A DNA stretch of 64,000 nt. Origin: Acephala macrosclerotiorum (taxonomy: Eukaryota; Ascomycota; Leotiomycetes; Helotiales; Mollisiaceae). A program made the translations under genes and the position numbers. This document shows positions 23,701 through 34,711 of this stretch, piece by piece; positions within the stretch are counted from its first letter, which is position 1; the number at the start of each line of letters is the position of its first letter. The notes beneath the pieces are model-generated. The model was not told the origin of the DNA, searched no databases, and worked only from the letters and a program-made list of their open reading frames with translations. The stretch covers positions 1-64,000 of the forward strand of contig MU119314.1 of assembly GCA_014904845.1 (NCBI GenBank), written 5' to 3'.

Positions 23701-24162
23701 CTCGGCGTCCTCCACGACCTGCAAGCCGTCGCACTGGCGTTCAAGACCGACGACTCGGGAGCAAAGGGAGAAGTCAGGAAGAGGATTTGGGCGGGCATCA
23801 CGGGCACATTTGCGGATAAATGGTACAGCAACCGCGCGCCTGTACTTGAGGATGAAGATGATCAGTGGGCATACTCAGCGCTGAAGACGTTGAGGGCGAG
23901 TATGCTAAGCGCCAAACTCCTGCCGCCTGGAGAGGTTTTCGTGGTTGAAGCGATGCCAGTACTTCAACGAGACGCCTTCGTGAGGAGGGACAACGAGGCA
24001 AGGGGACTGGGCAGGCCCGCAACGAGGACTGTGTTGAAGTATGTGAGGGATGTAGAAAAGAGGTTTTCCGAGATCACGTTTGGTGGGAGTATGTTGCTTG
24101 ATCATAGCCCCGGACGGTATGAGGCGAGTCTTGCGGCGTTGAAAAAGGGTATTTTGGGGTAG
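20704..24162 (+). CDS. Large class-3 lipase, sn1-specific diacylglycerol lipase-like
   Basis: One uninterrupted frame of 1,152 residues; the ATG at 20704 is preferred to the TTG just upstream. The lipase_3 core is near residues 800-1010, with the nucleophile elbow GHSLGGAV (Ser902) and an upstream TCRGTLGFEDILTDL block. The N-terminal 200 residues are moderately hydrophobic. Residues of about 400-690 are Pro/Ser/Lys-rich and probably disordered. Proteins of this layout are the fungal relatives of diacylglycerol lipase alpha and release fatty acid from the sn-1 position, probably at membranes. An upstream metal- or membrane-binding domain was not recognised. It is convergent with the OPT gene. 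It looks intact, in contrast to the neighbouring transporter. Confidence 0.85.
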   Translation: MSTDSNLGQDEVEEANAVQAPAPSTLLPAPIANVVSLVTRSSSLYLRLGTFIGGLALDGARVTTLTGLELSRAVIEGILHRAGRDVATRSTGELGQAEAEGLLERSIEALHSTITSISFAASTGFHLSSTVLSSASDLSQQLLVTLDSILGSTDSSRAIASIVTLIRREFQNPATGKEGEKVSVADLLVGICGLALLQRWCKKITDDECRKEKYEEVVWDVVILDDGRRADVVSNAADEKALTRANSMSFMTTNGDELVQTIQREGRVDDDSEDDLPEINLKQKIMRSLPTDASVSITTETTTTKTITVEITGTQPPDLSPPPGVEIVEETARHAGNAGDGEGLTNEQKIALLLPRYRVVYRIIRDQLRGTDIESKTIEPLEEAIVSDEEDDPAPKRVAQSPGFIISPISSPDPETPPKPPEKDDKIASTSTIDMNASMPDSGDEKRSSIPRPKSTEIIANQKRSRKPMSASSSISGDFPPPKKTATKSPPSKKSKQERPSAKASEKKGSFRNALRKGKGSEKTLSNLWNKDHSEEQKEPPKPAQQKPQWGVGNLPPAAPKSQLPVPQRNSSMVPARDAPRPPQRGNPNYFSSRDLGLMQGDLQRSPSRTSYYSVHERRRDSLVSQTDTYSIHSAETRPGSPTAFRTHLRTQSNMLRARSEKTIAKQQPGSLVKNHRRSRSHVPSIYTLKTNISNTSLVLADQPRKSAFQDSETLERLMRTGFVAGLFPQNHIVRNITRFVRFASASYGASFLRIMGITSTNISTSMEIDAFHHHEHHSFSTHTQLPADTILLSSFVDPQGGTDSTGNTDTGVPMVHFVSLDHDSKAVVLTCRGTLGFEDILTDLTCDYDELTYRGKAYKVHKGIHASARRLLEGGGGRVMATIAAALEEFPEYGLVLCGHSLGGAVTALLATLISEPSSDPTSSAFFTSSEQASPQPLLTSSEQEKGAAPWRVHLPPGRPVHVYAYGPPSTMSPSLRLATRGLITTIVNSQDLVPYLSLGVLHDLQAVALAFKTDDSGAKGEVRKRIWAGITGTFADKWYSNRAPVLEDEDDQWAYSALKTLRASMLSAKLLPPGEVFVVEAMPVLQRDAFVRRDNEARGLGRPATRTVLKYVRDVEKRFSEITFGGSMLLDHSPGRYEASLAALKKGILG

Positions 24163-24729
24163 AAATGTATCATTCACATCTATTTTCCTTCACCACATCG
24201 TCAGCTGTTGTGACCGGAGAGCTGGAGGATGAAGCATGCAAGCACCCGAGACATTGTCCCCGCTGTCAAACTTCGTATCCCGTCACATTCTCATCGTCAG
24301 CCTAATTCAACTCCTCAAGTGGGGATGTCTCGGTCTGGGATGCACAACACCAAGCCTCGTTGTCATTTTTCCACCTAGCGTGCTGCGTAATCAGAGCCAG
24401 CATTATGACCCAATCCTTGAGTGTGAGCATGACGGCAGGACAGTAACACGATGTCGATCACTTCTTCTACTTTTTGTTGCAAGTAGTATAGCATGATGTT
24501 CACTCTTTCTTTCCGTTGTCAGGTATCAAGAGGAAAGTTACCAGTTGTCTGCTGCCTGGTACGTGAGATAACTTGAACTTTGCATCTAAGACCAACATTC
24601 TAGCAATTCATCAACGCATCGCATCTGCATTGATCGAATTATTTATCGAATATCTTATTTCATTCATCTCATAAGTCGATTATCATTCCACGCTATTTCC
24701 TATCCCAAAACTCAACCCATCCCTAGCTT
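24163..24729. other. Convergent intergenic region
   Basis: Lies between the 3' ends of the lipase and OPT genes and should contain both polyadenylation signals. No additional gene or repeat is visible. Confidence 0.4.
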
Positions 24730-27204
24730 TCACCATGTCGCAGGACCAAACGTCCCATTCGCCGGCAAGCTCTTCCACGGCGTCCCCAGCCCATCCGCAG
24801 TCGTCGAACTCACAGTATTACCCCACCAGTTCAATTCCGCGCCTGGGAAGATGACAGTAAAGAATATCACAATCGCCGAAACAGCAACGCCGGAATCGAG
24901 AGATGCGGATAAGATATAGTTGTACTTCGCCCACCAATGCTTATACTTCGACTTGATAATCTTATTAAAGATCAACGAGACGACGAATGCTGTAGTGTAA
25001 TTAATACCAGTCGCAGGGGGTAAGTTGCCCGTTCCGGCGAAGAAGAGCGGCCAATGGATTGATTTCAGGAAGTTGGACTTGGGGAAGTATTTCTTGAGGT
25101 AAAAAGTGATGACAGGAAGCAGAGCACCGATCCAAAAGAAGTGCAAAAGCCCAGAATATTGTTTTCCGATGCTGTAGAGACGTGCAGGACCGATAGCTCC
25201 CCAGATGATGGAGGAGGTGAAGTTCACGCGGCCTTGGGGACAGGTGTAGCCATGTGGTTGGTCTTCGTCGCAGATTCCTTTGATGTGGCCCAGCATCCAG
25301 ATCAAGACGCCGTTCTGAGTCAGGCTTCCAAGTATGCAGGCAGTCAATTGAGCAACAAAGAGGGTTCGTCTTGGGATCTTCATATATAATCCAAGCTTCA
25401 TGTCAGATGCGTAGTTCATGGCTTGACTGAGGCCGGTGTATGCGTAAAATTTGAAGACGAGCATAACGATGGGCTTTCCTGGAAGCAGATATCCAGATAT
25501 GATTTCTCCGAGAACGGTAAGGACGTTGCTATTCAGGTTTGCGACGGCGAAGACGGTGCCGACGGGGATGAGGTAGACAGCTGCCATGGCGAAGGCCATG
25601 AAGACTCCCCAGACGGGCATCTCGGTGTGCCAGACTTCTTGGGTGATGATGGCTAAAACGATCACAATAGCCTATCCAACGTCGGTAAATAGCACTTGAA
25701 GAACTTGGAATTGAGAACTCACTGTCATCCCAGCATACCACCACCAAGGCACATCCTTATACGTCTGAATCAACCTCGCATGAATATCCTTCTTGCTTTT
25801 GTTCATGAACGCCTGTTTGATATCATTGAAGTGGTACAAATACACGTGAACTGGCAAGCAGGACATGACGGCAAACGAGATTCCATATCCAAGTGCGAAT
25901 GTCACAGGCATGAAGATGGTGCTGTATGCTTCATAGTTGGCGGGCTCGAAGTTTCCATGTGCGTCAACGATCTTGGAGACATTGTAGACAGAGGCGGTGT
26001 TGTCGTAGCTGTTAGATCCTGAGAGAGAGAGGTAGGATGTATACCAGGTATTGGTGTAATAGAGAATCGGTGTGACCAAGGCGAAAAAGAAAACCCAGCC
26101 TGCGAAGACGTTTGCTTGAGCCCAGAATGGTACCACGAGAGGTGATCCGTTGTAGGCGATTTGACTCCAATCGAAGGTGACTGGTAAGAGTCCAAGGCCT
26201 GTCGACATGCCGAACAGATTGTTAACGACGATGTTTTCTATCATACTTGTCAGTTGTGTGGGGTTCAAAAATACGGGTAAGAATGGAGGCCATACTCGGA
26301 GCAGCCCAGCAGACAAACGCAAAGGTTGACAATGCTGTGAAAATGAAGCCGGGAAACCAATACCAGACGAAGCCTCCGCAGAAGATGTAGAGGAAAAAGC
26401 GGTACCGGGAGATCTTCCAGCCATCGGCTTCGACATTAACCCGACTGTGGAGCGTCTCGAAGAGCGCTGCGTTGGCAAGAGTCGCTGGCCAGATCATCTG
26501 AGGAGGTTCCACGATGAACTTGTACCCAAGTCCCGCAAGACCAAGGCCGAAGAGCTGCATGGAGAGTGCAAGTAGGATCTGATATCCTACAGAAGTCTCC
26601 AATCCATAAAACACCTTCTGAGCTTGAATGATGTCGGTAGCCCAAGAAGCTCCAAAACTCAGGTTTGACATGATGGTGATAACAGCATGTTCCTTGATGT
26701 TGAAATGCGTGTCAGGATTTAGAGTGAAGTCCCAACGGCCAAAGATCTTGAAAGTCTTTACTGGTAGTGAGTGAGCGAGAAGGCATCCGAGTGGAAAGCT
26801 GAGCAATTGTGCCACCAGCGAGGTGATCGTGACACTCGGATATCGCATTGAGAAGAACTGATTAATCCCAGATCCCAGCTGATTTCCGTCAATTGAAATT
26901 TCACACAAAGTTTGAGAGGAAGACACACCATAGTGAAGACGATACCCAGAAACCACATCCGCACTGTGTTGACTGGAAGATCGACATCGTCTGTGTTGGG
27001 TACGTTGGCACGAACTTCAGGGAAAGGAGAGTTTTCAGACTCGATCGTGAATTCCTCATCGATTGTACCAAGAGCGATTTCAGTAGCTTCGTCGGCGGTC
27101 AATTGCGCCCCCTTGGTGCTTTTTGGGCCTGCATGGTCGCCGTCGAGACTTCCTCCATAGGATGACTCGACCGCTGGGGTCTCTGCTGAGATGTCAGGCT
27201 TCAT
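24730..27204 (-). CDS. Oligopeptide transporter (OPT family)
   Basis: Four exons: 27204-26929, 26878-26296, 26237-25723 and 25671-24730, with introns of 50, 58 and 51 nt. The product is about 771 residues, normal for small-oligopeptide transporters. The N-terminal 75 residues are acidic and cytosolic. After it come many membrane segments with OPT landmarks: NQFFSMRYPS, LNPDTHFNIKEH (the NPG/KEH-type motif), CWA then NIVVNNLFG, WWYAGMT, a PGKPIVMLVFK block and a C-terminal KYNYILSASLDSGVA. It imports tetra- and pentapeptides or glutathione-like substrates with protons. It shares a 643-bp divergent promoter with an amadoriase-type oxidase. That suggests linked use of peptide or modified amino-acid nitrogen, although this is inference. 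Confidence 0.92.
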
Positions 27205-27847
27205 TGAGAAGAATGTGTCGGTTGGAGTTCAGACGAAGTCGCAAAGAGAGGAACGCCAACCTGCACTCTCCTCTCCGTCCCAGGAACCTGGAGAAATCCC
27301 ATTTCTTTTATCATTCCCCTTCAATTAATTATAATCGTATATCCCACATTTGATAATGTCAAATCCAGCCCGACGGAAAGAGAAGGGCCCGCAAAATCGT
27401 GGATTTGCTGGTGATTGGCTACTCCACAAGTTGACATAATACGATGGAAAAGTGAGAGAAGGTGAACCCGCAAGCGAGAAACTTAAAGGGGGTCGTCGGC
27501 AGATAATTTGCTCGGGCTAGACCACATTGGGAGAGTTTGTATGCGAACGAATCAAGGGTACGAGTCGTGCGATCTCGGATTCGCCCGACCTCCTTTTTTA
27601 TCTGCGGGGTTCATCCACCGTGGGACGACACAAAGTTCAACCCAGCGCTCGTCAGATTCACGGTTCATGATGAGTAACTTGAGAATGTAACAGGATCGAC
27701 CTTCCGCAACTTCTTTCTGTTCTAAGATGAGATCCTTTCGTATCTATCGTGGATTGACATCGCCAAGAAGCTGCTGGAAACAACCTTAGGATCATTACCA
27801 GGACGAAGGAAAGCATATCGAGTGACGAACATCTAGAGAGAATCATC
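27205..27847. promoter_or_regulatory. Divergent promoter, OPT transporter / FAD oxidase
   Basis: A 643-bp gap between the two start codons of divergently transcribed genes. No defined operator was recognised. It is a natural place for a shared nitrogen or pathway-specific regulator to act. Confidence 0.4.
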
Positions 27848-29409
27848 ATGGAGTTCGAAAAATCGATACTTATCGTTGGCAGGTAAGAGTCATCAGGTAC
27901 GAAGCTGCATGTGTAGCCTTTTTGCCAATCCCACTTCGAAATCCGAGATTCTCAATCGCATCTTGCATTGAACACGAAGGGCGGAGAGGGAGAGTCGATG
28001 CTTCAGTTTGGCTGACCTTTTTGAAATTAGTGGCACATTTGGTATCAGTACGGCCTTCCATCTAGCCAAGAGAGGATACTTGAATATTACGTGTATCGAC
28101 AAACATTCATGTATGTCCAAATTCCAGTTCGATGCAGAATACATTTTGCAGGAGAGTTGGATCCCAAGCTAATATCTTGCCTAGATCCAAGTTTGGACAG
28201 TGCAGGTTATGATCTGAATAAGATCATCCGAACTGAATATGACGAACCACTCTACGCGGAGATGGCTCTGGAGGCTATCCAGGCCTGGAGAAATCCTCTG
28301 TTTAAAGACGTTTTCCATGAGACCGGTAAGAGCACAGATTTGACCCCATCAACACCCGCTGATTTCTTCTAGGTTGGTTGGTGACAACTTGCGGTGACCC
28401 AGAAGCAAGCGAGCATCTCAGACAATCATATGAGAATCTCAAAAACAGTAATGGAATTTCCGGGATCGAATTTGTTGAAACTCCTGAGGATTTGATCCGA
28501 CATGTTCCTCAATTGAAGTATGCCCGAGATCTCTCAACTTGGAAAGGATTGTGGAATAAGCAAGCAGGGTGGGCACATGCTCATGATGCTATGAAAGTAC
28601 TTGGAGACGAGGCGAAGAAACTAGGGGTTAAGTTCATCTCTGGACCAGATGGAACCATGACCAACCTCCAAGTCACTGGCGGAAAACTGACAGGAATCAC
28701 TGTTGCTTCCGGGAAAATTCATACCGCAGACCAATACATCATCTGTACCGGGGCCAACTCGCCAGCTCTTCTTCCTGAGCTGGGTCATCATCTCTGGTCG
28801 AAATGCTGGACACTCGCCCACATCGAGCTCACAGAGGAAGAAGCTGCAGAATACAAAGACATGCCAGTAGTCGATAACCACGAACTCGGATTCTTCTTCG
28901 AACCAGATACTAAGACGAAATGGATCAAAATCTGCAACGCCACTCAAGGTTATCAATTTAGGACTGGAATCGATGCAGAAGGAAAGTCGTTCTCAGTTCC
29001 CAGATATGCGAGTGATCACCCTGAAGAAGGCATTCCCAAGGAGGCTGAAGACGCTATTAAGAAGTTCATCGACAACTTGCTGCCACAGTTCTCAGGTCGG
29101 CCTTTATTGGGAGCGAGGGTGTGTTGGTGTACGGACTCGGCGGATTCGCATTGGCTTATATCTCGGCATGACAAGTATCCCGAGTTGTTGCTCGGAACTG
29201 GAGACAGTGGACATGGGTTCAAGTTTCTGCCGACGATCGGGTCGTATATTGCTGACGCTTTGGAGGGAAAAGAGAGAGGGGTGAAGAAAGAGTGGCAGCT
29301 GAGGGATAGACCATGGAAGAGGGATGTGACGCGACCTGGTGATGTGGTCAAGGATTTGAGGGACGTTGGTATGGGTATTGGAGAGAGTACTGACTCAAAA
29401 CTCTCGTAA
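27848..29409 (+). CDS. FAD-dependent oxidase, fructosyl amino acid oxidase (amadoriase)-like
   Basis: Exons 27848-27882, 28031-28110, 28185-28325 and 28373-29409 give 430 residues. The first intron (148 nt) splits the dinucleotide-binding loop, which reads VGSGTFG after splicing, followed by STAFHLAKRG. The C-terminal half has RVCWCTDS, where Cys336 is the likely covalent FAD site of the amadoriase/sarcosine oxidase group, and ELLLGTGDSGHGFKFLP. Enzymes of this family oxidise glycated amino acids or N-methyl/secondary amines, producing H2O2. Saccharopine-oxidase-like activity is an alternative. No C-terminal SKL-type peroxisomal signal was certain; the protein ends in ...SKLS. A Zn2Cys6 regulator lies downstream on the same strand and an OPT transporter is divergent upstream. 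Confidence 0.85.
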
Positions 29410-29838
29410 ATGGAAGAGCTGTATAGACTATTGGAATGTCATACATCATCCATACTTCGAGAACTTCGAAGTCCCCGTCCTTTGTGGCCCTGTGGGTATT
29501 GTCGTTCATCAATTGCCAACCAGAGGTGTTGAAGCAAGCCAAGACACCTTACAGGCTTCGATCACTAAATCCTAGCGGAGACAGCCCACTTCCCGGGCTT
29601 CCAGCGCTGAATTTCCAGGCTTTCATCCACTAATCTTCAGCGTGTTAGCGTATGTCTTGCTGCGCAGTGGAGAACGCGGGGAAGGTGCTGCTTAGTCAGG
29701 ATCTTAATTTAGAAAGCACTCGTCCACCGCTCTTAAACTTTCAACTTTGACCCCGACTTCACGACGGCCATTCGCACATGAAACCACCCGGAAAACTCAT
29801 AGATCTCATGCAGGTCAATCAACAAAAATGTGTAGAGC
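29410..29838. promoter_or_regulatory. Intergenic region upstream of Zn2Cys6 gene
   Basis: About 430 bp separating the oxidase stop from the regulator start. It should hold the terminator of one and the promoter of the other. No motif was identified. Confidence 0.35.
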
Positions 29839-31668
29839 ATGGCTCGGGCATCTCGAGCATCCGCGAGCCCTGTCGACTCCCAATCGTCACAATCGCAAAC
29901 ATCAGGTCGTCGTGTGAAGCATTCGCGGAATGGATGTGTTTCTTGTAAAGAAAGACGAGTTCGATGCTCAGGTAGGATAAGAATCGCTCTGCAGATATAT
30001 AGCACTCGCTAACCACGCCGTGTAACAGAAGAGCGACCTTCTTGCCAACGATGTCTCGATGATGGCCGGTCCTGCGAATACATTCTGCGATTGGTCTGGG
30101 AGGAGGAAAGCACGCGCAGAGGGGTCAAACATGGCCGAGGGAAATATTCTGAAGTGACATTCGTGGATCCGACGCCTCCGAGAGACTTGATTGAGAAGTC
30201 AGAATGGAATGAACCTCGAAGGCAGAGAAGCTACTTTCTCAACACCAGCCGAGAGGATCTGGACGGTACACAAGTCGGATCGGTGATGAAGTATAATGGG
30301 GTCCACAGAATTCCGCAAATACGTTGTGCCCCACGGATGCTTGAACTTTCAAGTGCTGATGGAATGCTGCTTCAATATTGTGAGTGCTTTCTACAAAGAT
30401 TCGAGTCCGGTAGCTTATGATGTTCTAGACCAAGCACAAGTCTGCAGAACTCTAACTCTTGTCGACGATGGCTCGAACTGTTACCGCCAGCTAATCCTCC
30501 CCCTGTCCATGTCCCACGAATCTGTCATGAGATCTATCTTGGCTGTTGGAGCGCTATACTTGAGTCTCAATCAAACGTCTACCTTGGTCGACTATTATTC
30601 TCTTGCTTTACAACAAAAGCAGAAAACTCTGCACCAGCTGCGAAATGATATTGCGTCGTTCAATGGAGGATCAAAGGATCACGTTCTTGTGTCCATGCTT
30701 ATGCTGTGTCTTTTCGACGTGAGTTCTTCTGTCCCGAACCCTAGAGCCCTACTAATACTCCTCAGATAACAGATAACTGCCAGATATCATGGGCAACACA
30801 CGTCTCAGCCGCTGCAAATCTAATTGGAATGAAGAGTACACAATCGCTAGAGCCGTCCTTAGTCTCTTTCGTCTCGAAGTTCTTTGCCACCCGCGATGTT
30901 ATGGGTCGAAGTGCTTGTGGTGCAAGATCAAAATTCAGAAAGATTGCTTGGGAAAATCCTGAAGAGGTACGAAAGATGACGGTCTCGAAGAGCTTATGCT
31001 GACCTTGTATAGGTTGACAAGACCGCTGGATGTTCTTCTGAGCTCCTTGAGATCATCTCGTCGATCACTGATGCCTCACGACAGAAGGTAAAGAAACCTT
31101 GAATTTGAGAGAGCGTTCTGCTGACATCTTCAAGGCCGAGAATCCAGATGCTGATGACCCTGTTCTGGTGAAACACGTGAGCTCGATTGAGAGTCAACTT
31201 GATAATCTCGTCCAACTGCTTCCCACACCAGACTCCGAATTTACCCCTAAATCAGAACTTTTGGTCCTCACCCAGACTTCTTCTCTCATCCACAACGCCG
31301 CCAAGATCTACTTCTATACCGCACTTCACTCGGCACTACCATCGACACAGATTGTGCGCCGCCTGGTTTCTGACCAAGTCGATCTAATAGAGCGCTTGCC
31401 CGCGATGCGATCGGCGCATCTTTGGAGTGTTTTCGTTACGGCCCTGTATGCTTTCGATGACAAGCAACGAATCTTCTTTCTCGAGCAGTTTGAGAAGCTG
31501 GAGGTGGTGTCGGCGACCAGAAGCTCTTCGCAAGCGGCAAAATCGATTGTCCAGACGGTGTGGAAGAAGAGAGACCTGGATGTCAATTCGGACCGCGCGT
31601 TAGAGCCTGGAATGAGTGACTGGGTAAGATTTGTTCGTCCCATGAGTGAGGGCTTGAGTTTGGCCTAG
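29839..31668 (+). CDS. Zn2Cys6 transcription factor
   Basis: Six exons (29839-29971, 30029-30379, 30429-30718, 30766-30966, 31013-31087, 31135-31668) give 527 residues with all phases consistent. The binuclear zinc cluster is complete, with Cys33, Cys36, Cys43, Cys50, Cys53 and Cys60 (CVSCKERRVRC, then SCQRC and C), and is split by the first intron as in many fungal regulators. The rest resembles the fungal-specific domain of this class, with LLQYY, LPLSMSHESVMRSILAVGALYLS and helical segments. It is likely a nuclear activator or repressor. Its position next to the amadoriase-like oxidase and OPT transporter makes those genes plausible targets, but no binding site was shown. No frameshift was seen. 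Confidence 0.88.
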
Positions 31669-32429
31669 TTTTGGCGTTGGAGATACCATACATGCGACCA
31701 AGAACACATTGGCAACATTGTCCCCTCGTGCCAATTTGTTGATCTGATTTTGGTTTCCTAGTACGTCCTCTTGAAAACTCTCGCGCTTCGTCAACTTGTC
31801 AAGCTCCCTGGATTTCCCGATTCTTGAATGATTGCCAACACGAAGGAAACTCGGGACAGAAGTCCTCCCGCCATCCCATCTCATCTCAAATACCACATCA
31901 CAGCACTCGATTACTCATCCCACAACTCTAATTCCGTTTCATGAAACGTATTTCCAGCCCTACACCGTTCTTCGTATGCTCAGCGAGATTTACCAAATTC
32001 GGCGTACGCAACAAGGGTTTTCAGCCCTGTAGCAGGGGTTTATGAAACTGCGCCGTATCTTCACCCTTGTTGACAGGTTTCTGGTGGGCCACATCATCCA
32101 ATTCATTCAACTGCAGATGAGAACGGCGAGGTGGGATTAAGCAAAACTGTTTTTGGGACGAAATGGAATACGAGAGAGATCTGATAATTGGTTGATTTCG
32201 AACCAGCGTTCGCTTGTCCATGTACCAATGTACCAGTCGTGCGGCCGACGAAAGTGATGAGGTGAGATTGAGCAGTCTGCGTGGGGCCCTGAAACTGGGG
32301 GAAGCAGTGCGATTTTGAGATGTGGATCTGAAGGATCCAGGGTCTTGGACTTGAGGTCCGGAGGGTTATTGAAAAGATGGGAAGCCCCAAAATCTTCGTC
32401 GTGTCCGTGAGCTTTGCAGATTCGAGCTC
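31669..32429. other. Intergenic region
   Basis: About 760 bp between the regulator and the Erg26-like gene. Short frames on both strands show no family features. It presumably contains the promoter of the downstream gene. Confidence 0.35.
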
Positions 32430-33790
32430 ATGATGGAGGAACGACCTGTCCTTACAACGGAGGAGAGCTCTGTGACGGCGCCACAACCAGTGCTGGTAGA
32501 GGCGGGAGGAGCAGTGGTGGAGAGACAAGATGAAGTTCCTCCTCCCTCTTTTCCTGTCTTGGGAAGTGTGATGATCATTGGCGGCTGTGGGTAAGTCCAC
32601 CATCCCCTCTTATATTCCACTCTATACTTCCTCACTTGCCTGAACTCACTTCCTACAGCTTCATCGGCTCCCATCTCGTCGCCACCCTCCTCTCAGATCC
32701 CGAATGCGGATACATCTCAGTCGTGTCCCGTCGCCCCTCCCACAGCCGACACCAAGGCGCCTCCTATTTCCAAGGCGACATCTCTAACGAAACACGAATG
32801 CGGGAACTGCTTTTCAAGATCCAGCCACGAGTCATATTCCACCTCGCTTCTCCTCGTCCGGAAGCTAGCACCGAAGAGTTGAAGAGGACGAATATCCAGG
32901 GAACAGAAGTACTTCTCAGATGTGCGGCGAGACTCCCTTTCGTAAGGGCGCTGGTTTACACGAGTAGTGCGGAGGCGTTGGGGTTTGTACCAGCCAAGAC
33001 ACCTCTTGCTGAGAAGGATTCGAAACTTCTCACAGCGAAATCCCGCGGGTATTCCTGGTTCCAAAAATCGAAAGCAATAGCAGACGCAAACGTGCTGGAA
33101 GCAAATGGCTTGACCTTACGAACAGCGTGCTTGAGGATACCAAGTGTGTATGGAGAAGGCGACCCATTCGTCATACCGGAGGTATTGAAGATGATGAGGG
33201 TGGGTAAACATACGATGCAGATTGGGAAGAACGAGGTGCTGCTTGAGCAAGTGTGGGTCGGGAACGTAGTTCGAGCTCATGTGCTGTGTGCGAAGGCGTT
33301 GTTGCAGCACCGCGATGTTTCGGCTTCTTCGCCGATTTCGGGAGAGGGAGCAGAGCAGCACAACAGAGAGAAAGTTGTGCATACGAGAGATGGTGAACAA
33401 GGAAAGGCTGACGGAGAAGCGTTCAACATTACAGACGGCACACCACTACCATTCTACACATTCGCAAGAAAGATCTGGTATTACGCCGGTGACCGTACGG
33501 GGCCGGCGGACATTAGACATGTTTCAATGTGGCTCGTTGTTATAACAGCATGGCTCAACGTGGTTTTCTACTTTGTATTCACGCTTGGGATGAAGGAACC
33601 TGAAGTTGGACCCAGAGATGCTATCAATCTTGAGAAGGGGAGATGGTTGAGTATTGAGAAAGCGAGGAGAGTGCTTGGGTTCGTGCCGGATGTTGGAGGC
33701 GCAGAGGAGGGGTTGAGGAGGGGTGTGGAAGGCGAGTTGTATAACGAAGAGATGAAGAGGCTTGTTGCCAGGGGCGTGCCGGAGCCTTAA
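32430..33790 (+). CDS. Erg26-like 3beta-hydroxysteroid dehydrogenase family protein
   Basis: Two exons (32430-32590, 32659-33790; 68-nt intron) give 430 residues. The NAD(P)-binding loop IIGGCGFIGSH is formed across the intron, followed by DISNETRM and a VIFHLASPRPE block. The family includes sterol-4-alpha-carboxylate 3-dehydrogenase, which oxidises and decarboxylates C4 sterol intermediates. A membrane segment (WLVVITAWLNVVFYFVFTLG) lies in the C-terminal third, fitting an ER protein. The expected YxxxK active site reads FQKSK, with Phe188 where Tyr is expected before Lys192. A Tyr at 185 is three residues too early. It may be a divergent paralogue in specialised metabolism rather than the housekeeping enzyme. 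Confidence 0.82.
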
Positions 33791-34711
33791 TCCGTAACTT
33801 AATGGGTGTACGGGCCAAACTTTTAGAATGCATTACGTTTCAGAACCAGTCACCACATCCGCAGAGTCCAATGCCTAATAAGAAGACACCTGGTGTTCGG
33901 CTATATCCTCATATTTTGACCAAGTTTCCAGATGCAGAGTAAGAAGGCCAACAGCGGAAGTCGATGCTTCTGGCGGCAGCACGGGGCGGAGCAAGCTACG
34001 ACGTGCAACAAGACTGCTTTCTATTCTCACTTTCAATATTAAGGTCAATGTCTAGAATGCTGTTAGGAGTTTGTTGCACATCTCAGGAGCCGGCAGCGGG
34101 AGGCCAGTGGGACCATAAGAGCACGCCTCGGGCTTTGGGTACGCCCTTCAGCTGGCGGTCCTCCAGCTGCTGACGCTTTTTGAGATGTGCAACAAATTCT
34201 CGAAACTAGAAGGGACATTCGAGTATAACAGTGTGCAGAATGACTAAGCGTGCAAAAGATAAGCATTTACTAGTTGATACCAATGCGCCAACGTTTTTAA
34301 AGGTGGAAGAAACAATCTCTCGAGAAGGAAAGACAATCCTGAATCGCACTAGCCGTGACTGGATACCTCCTCACAGACTCAAGACAATCCTAATGGAAAT
34401 TCGAGCTGTTGATGTATACATTACTGACATTATTACGTTCGAAATCTCGAACCTCTAGACTCTAGCAGCAGCTGTAAAAGCAGCCTTGGTGCTCGCTCAC
34501 TTGTTCAGATCTGGTATCTCATGCCTGCCAATGCTATACTCGATGCCTCCAACTCCACGGAAATGCCCGAATGAATGCAATATGCAAAGTCCCCAGCAGC
34601 GACAAGTACATTGTACTGTGCTATTCCGTTCCAAAACGCCTCGCCAACTCGCTGGCCATGCATAACCGCTTCTTGGTACACCCAACTCCTCCCTCCCATT
34701 AAATATTAATG
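33791..34711. other. Intergenic region containing a small inverted-repeat element
   Basis: About 920 bp at the 3' ends of two convergent genes. Apart from the hairpin-like element at 34070-34197, no gene or repeat was recognised. Confidence 0.4.
34070..34197. mobile_element. MITE-like element with 16-bp perfect terminal inverted repeats
   Basis: TTTGTTGCACATCTCA at 34070-34085 is matched by its exact reverse complement at 34182-34197, giving a 128-bp unit. Pairing continues imperfectly inward (GCGGGAGG opposite CCTCCAGC), so the whole unit could fold as a hairpin. No coding capacity is present. A clear target-site duplication was not found. Confidence 0.6.
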
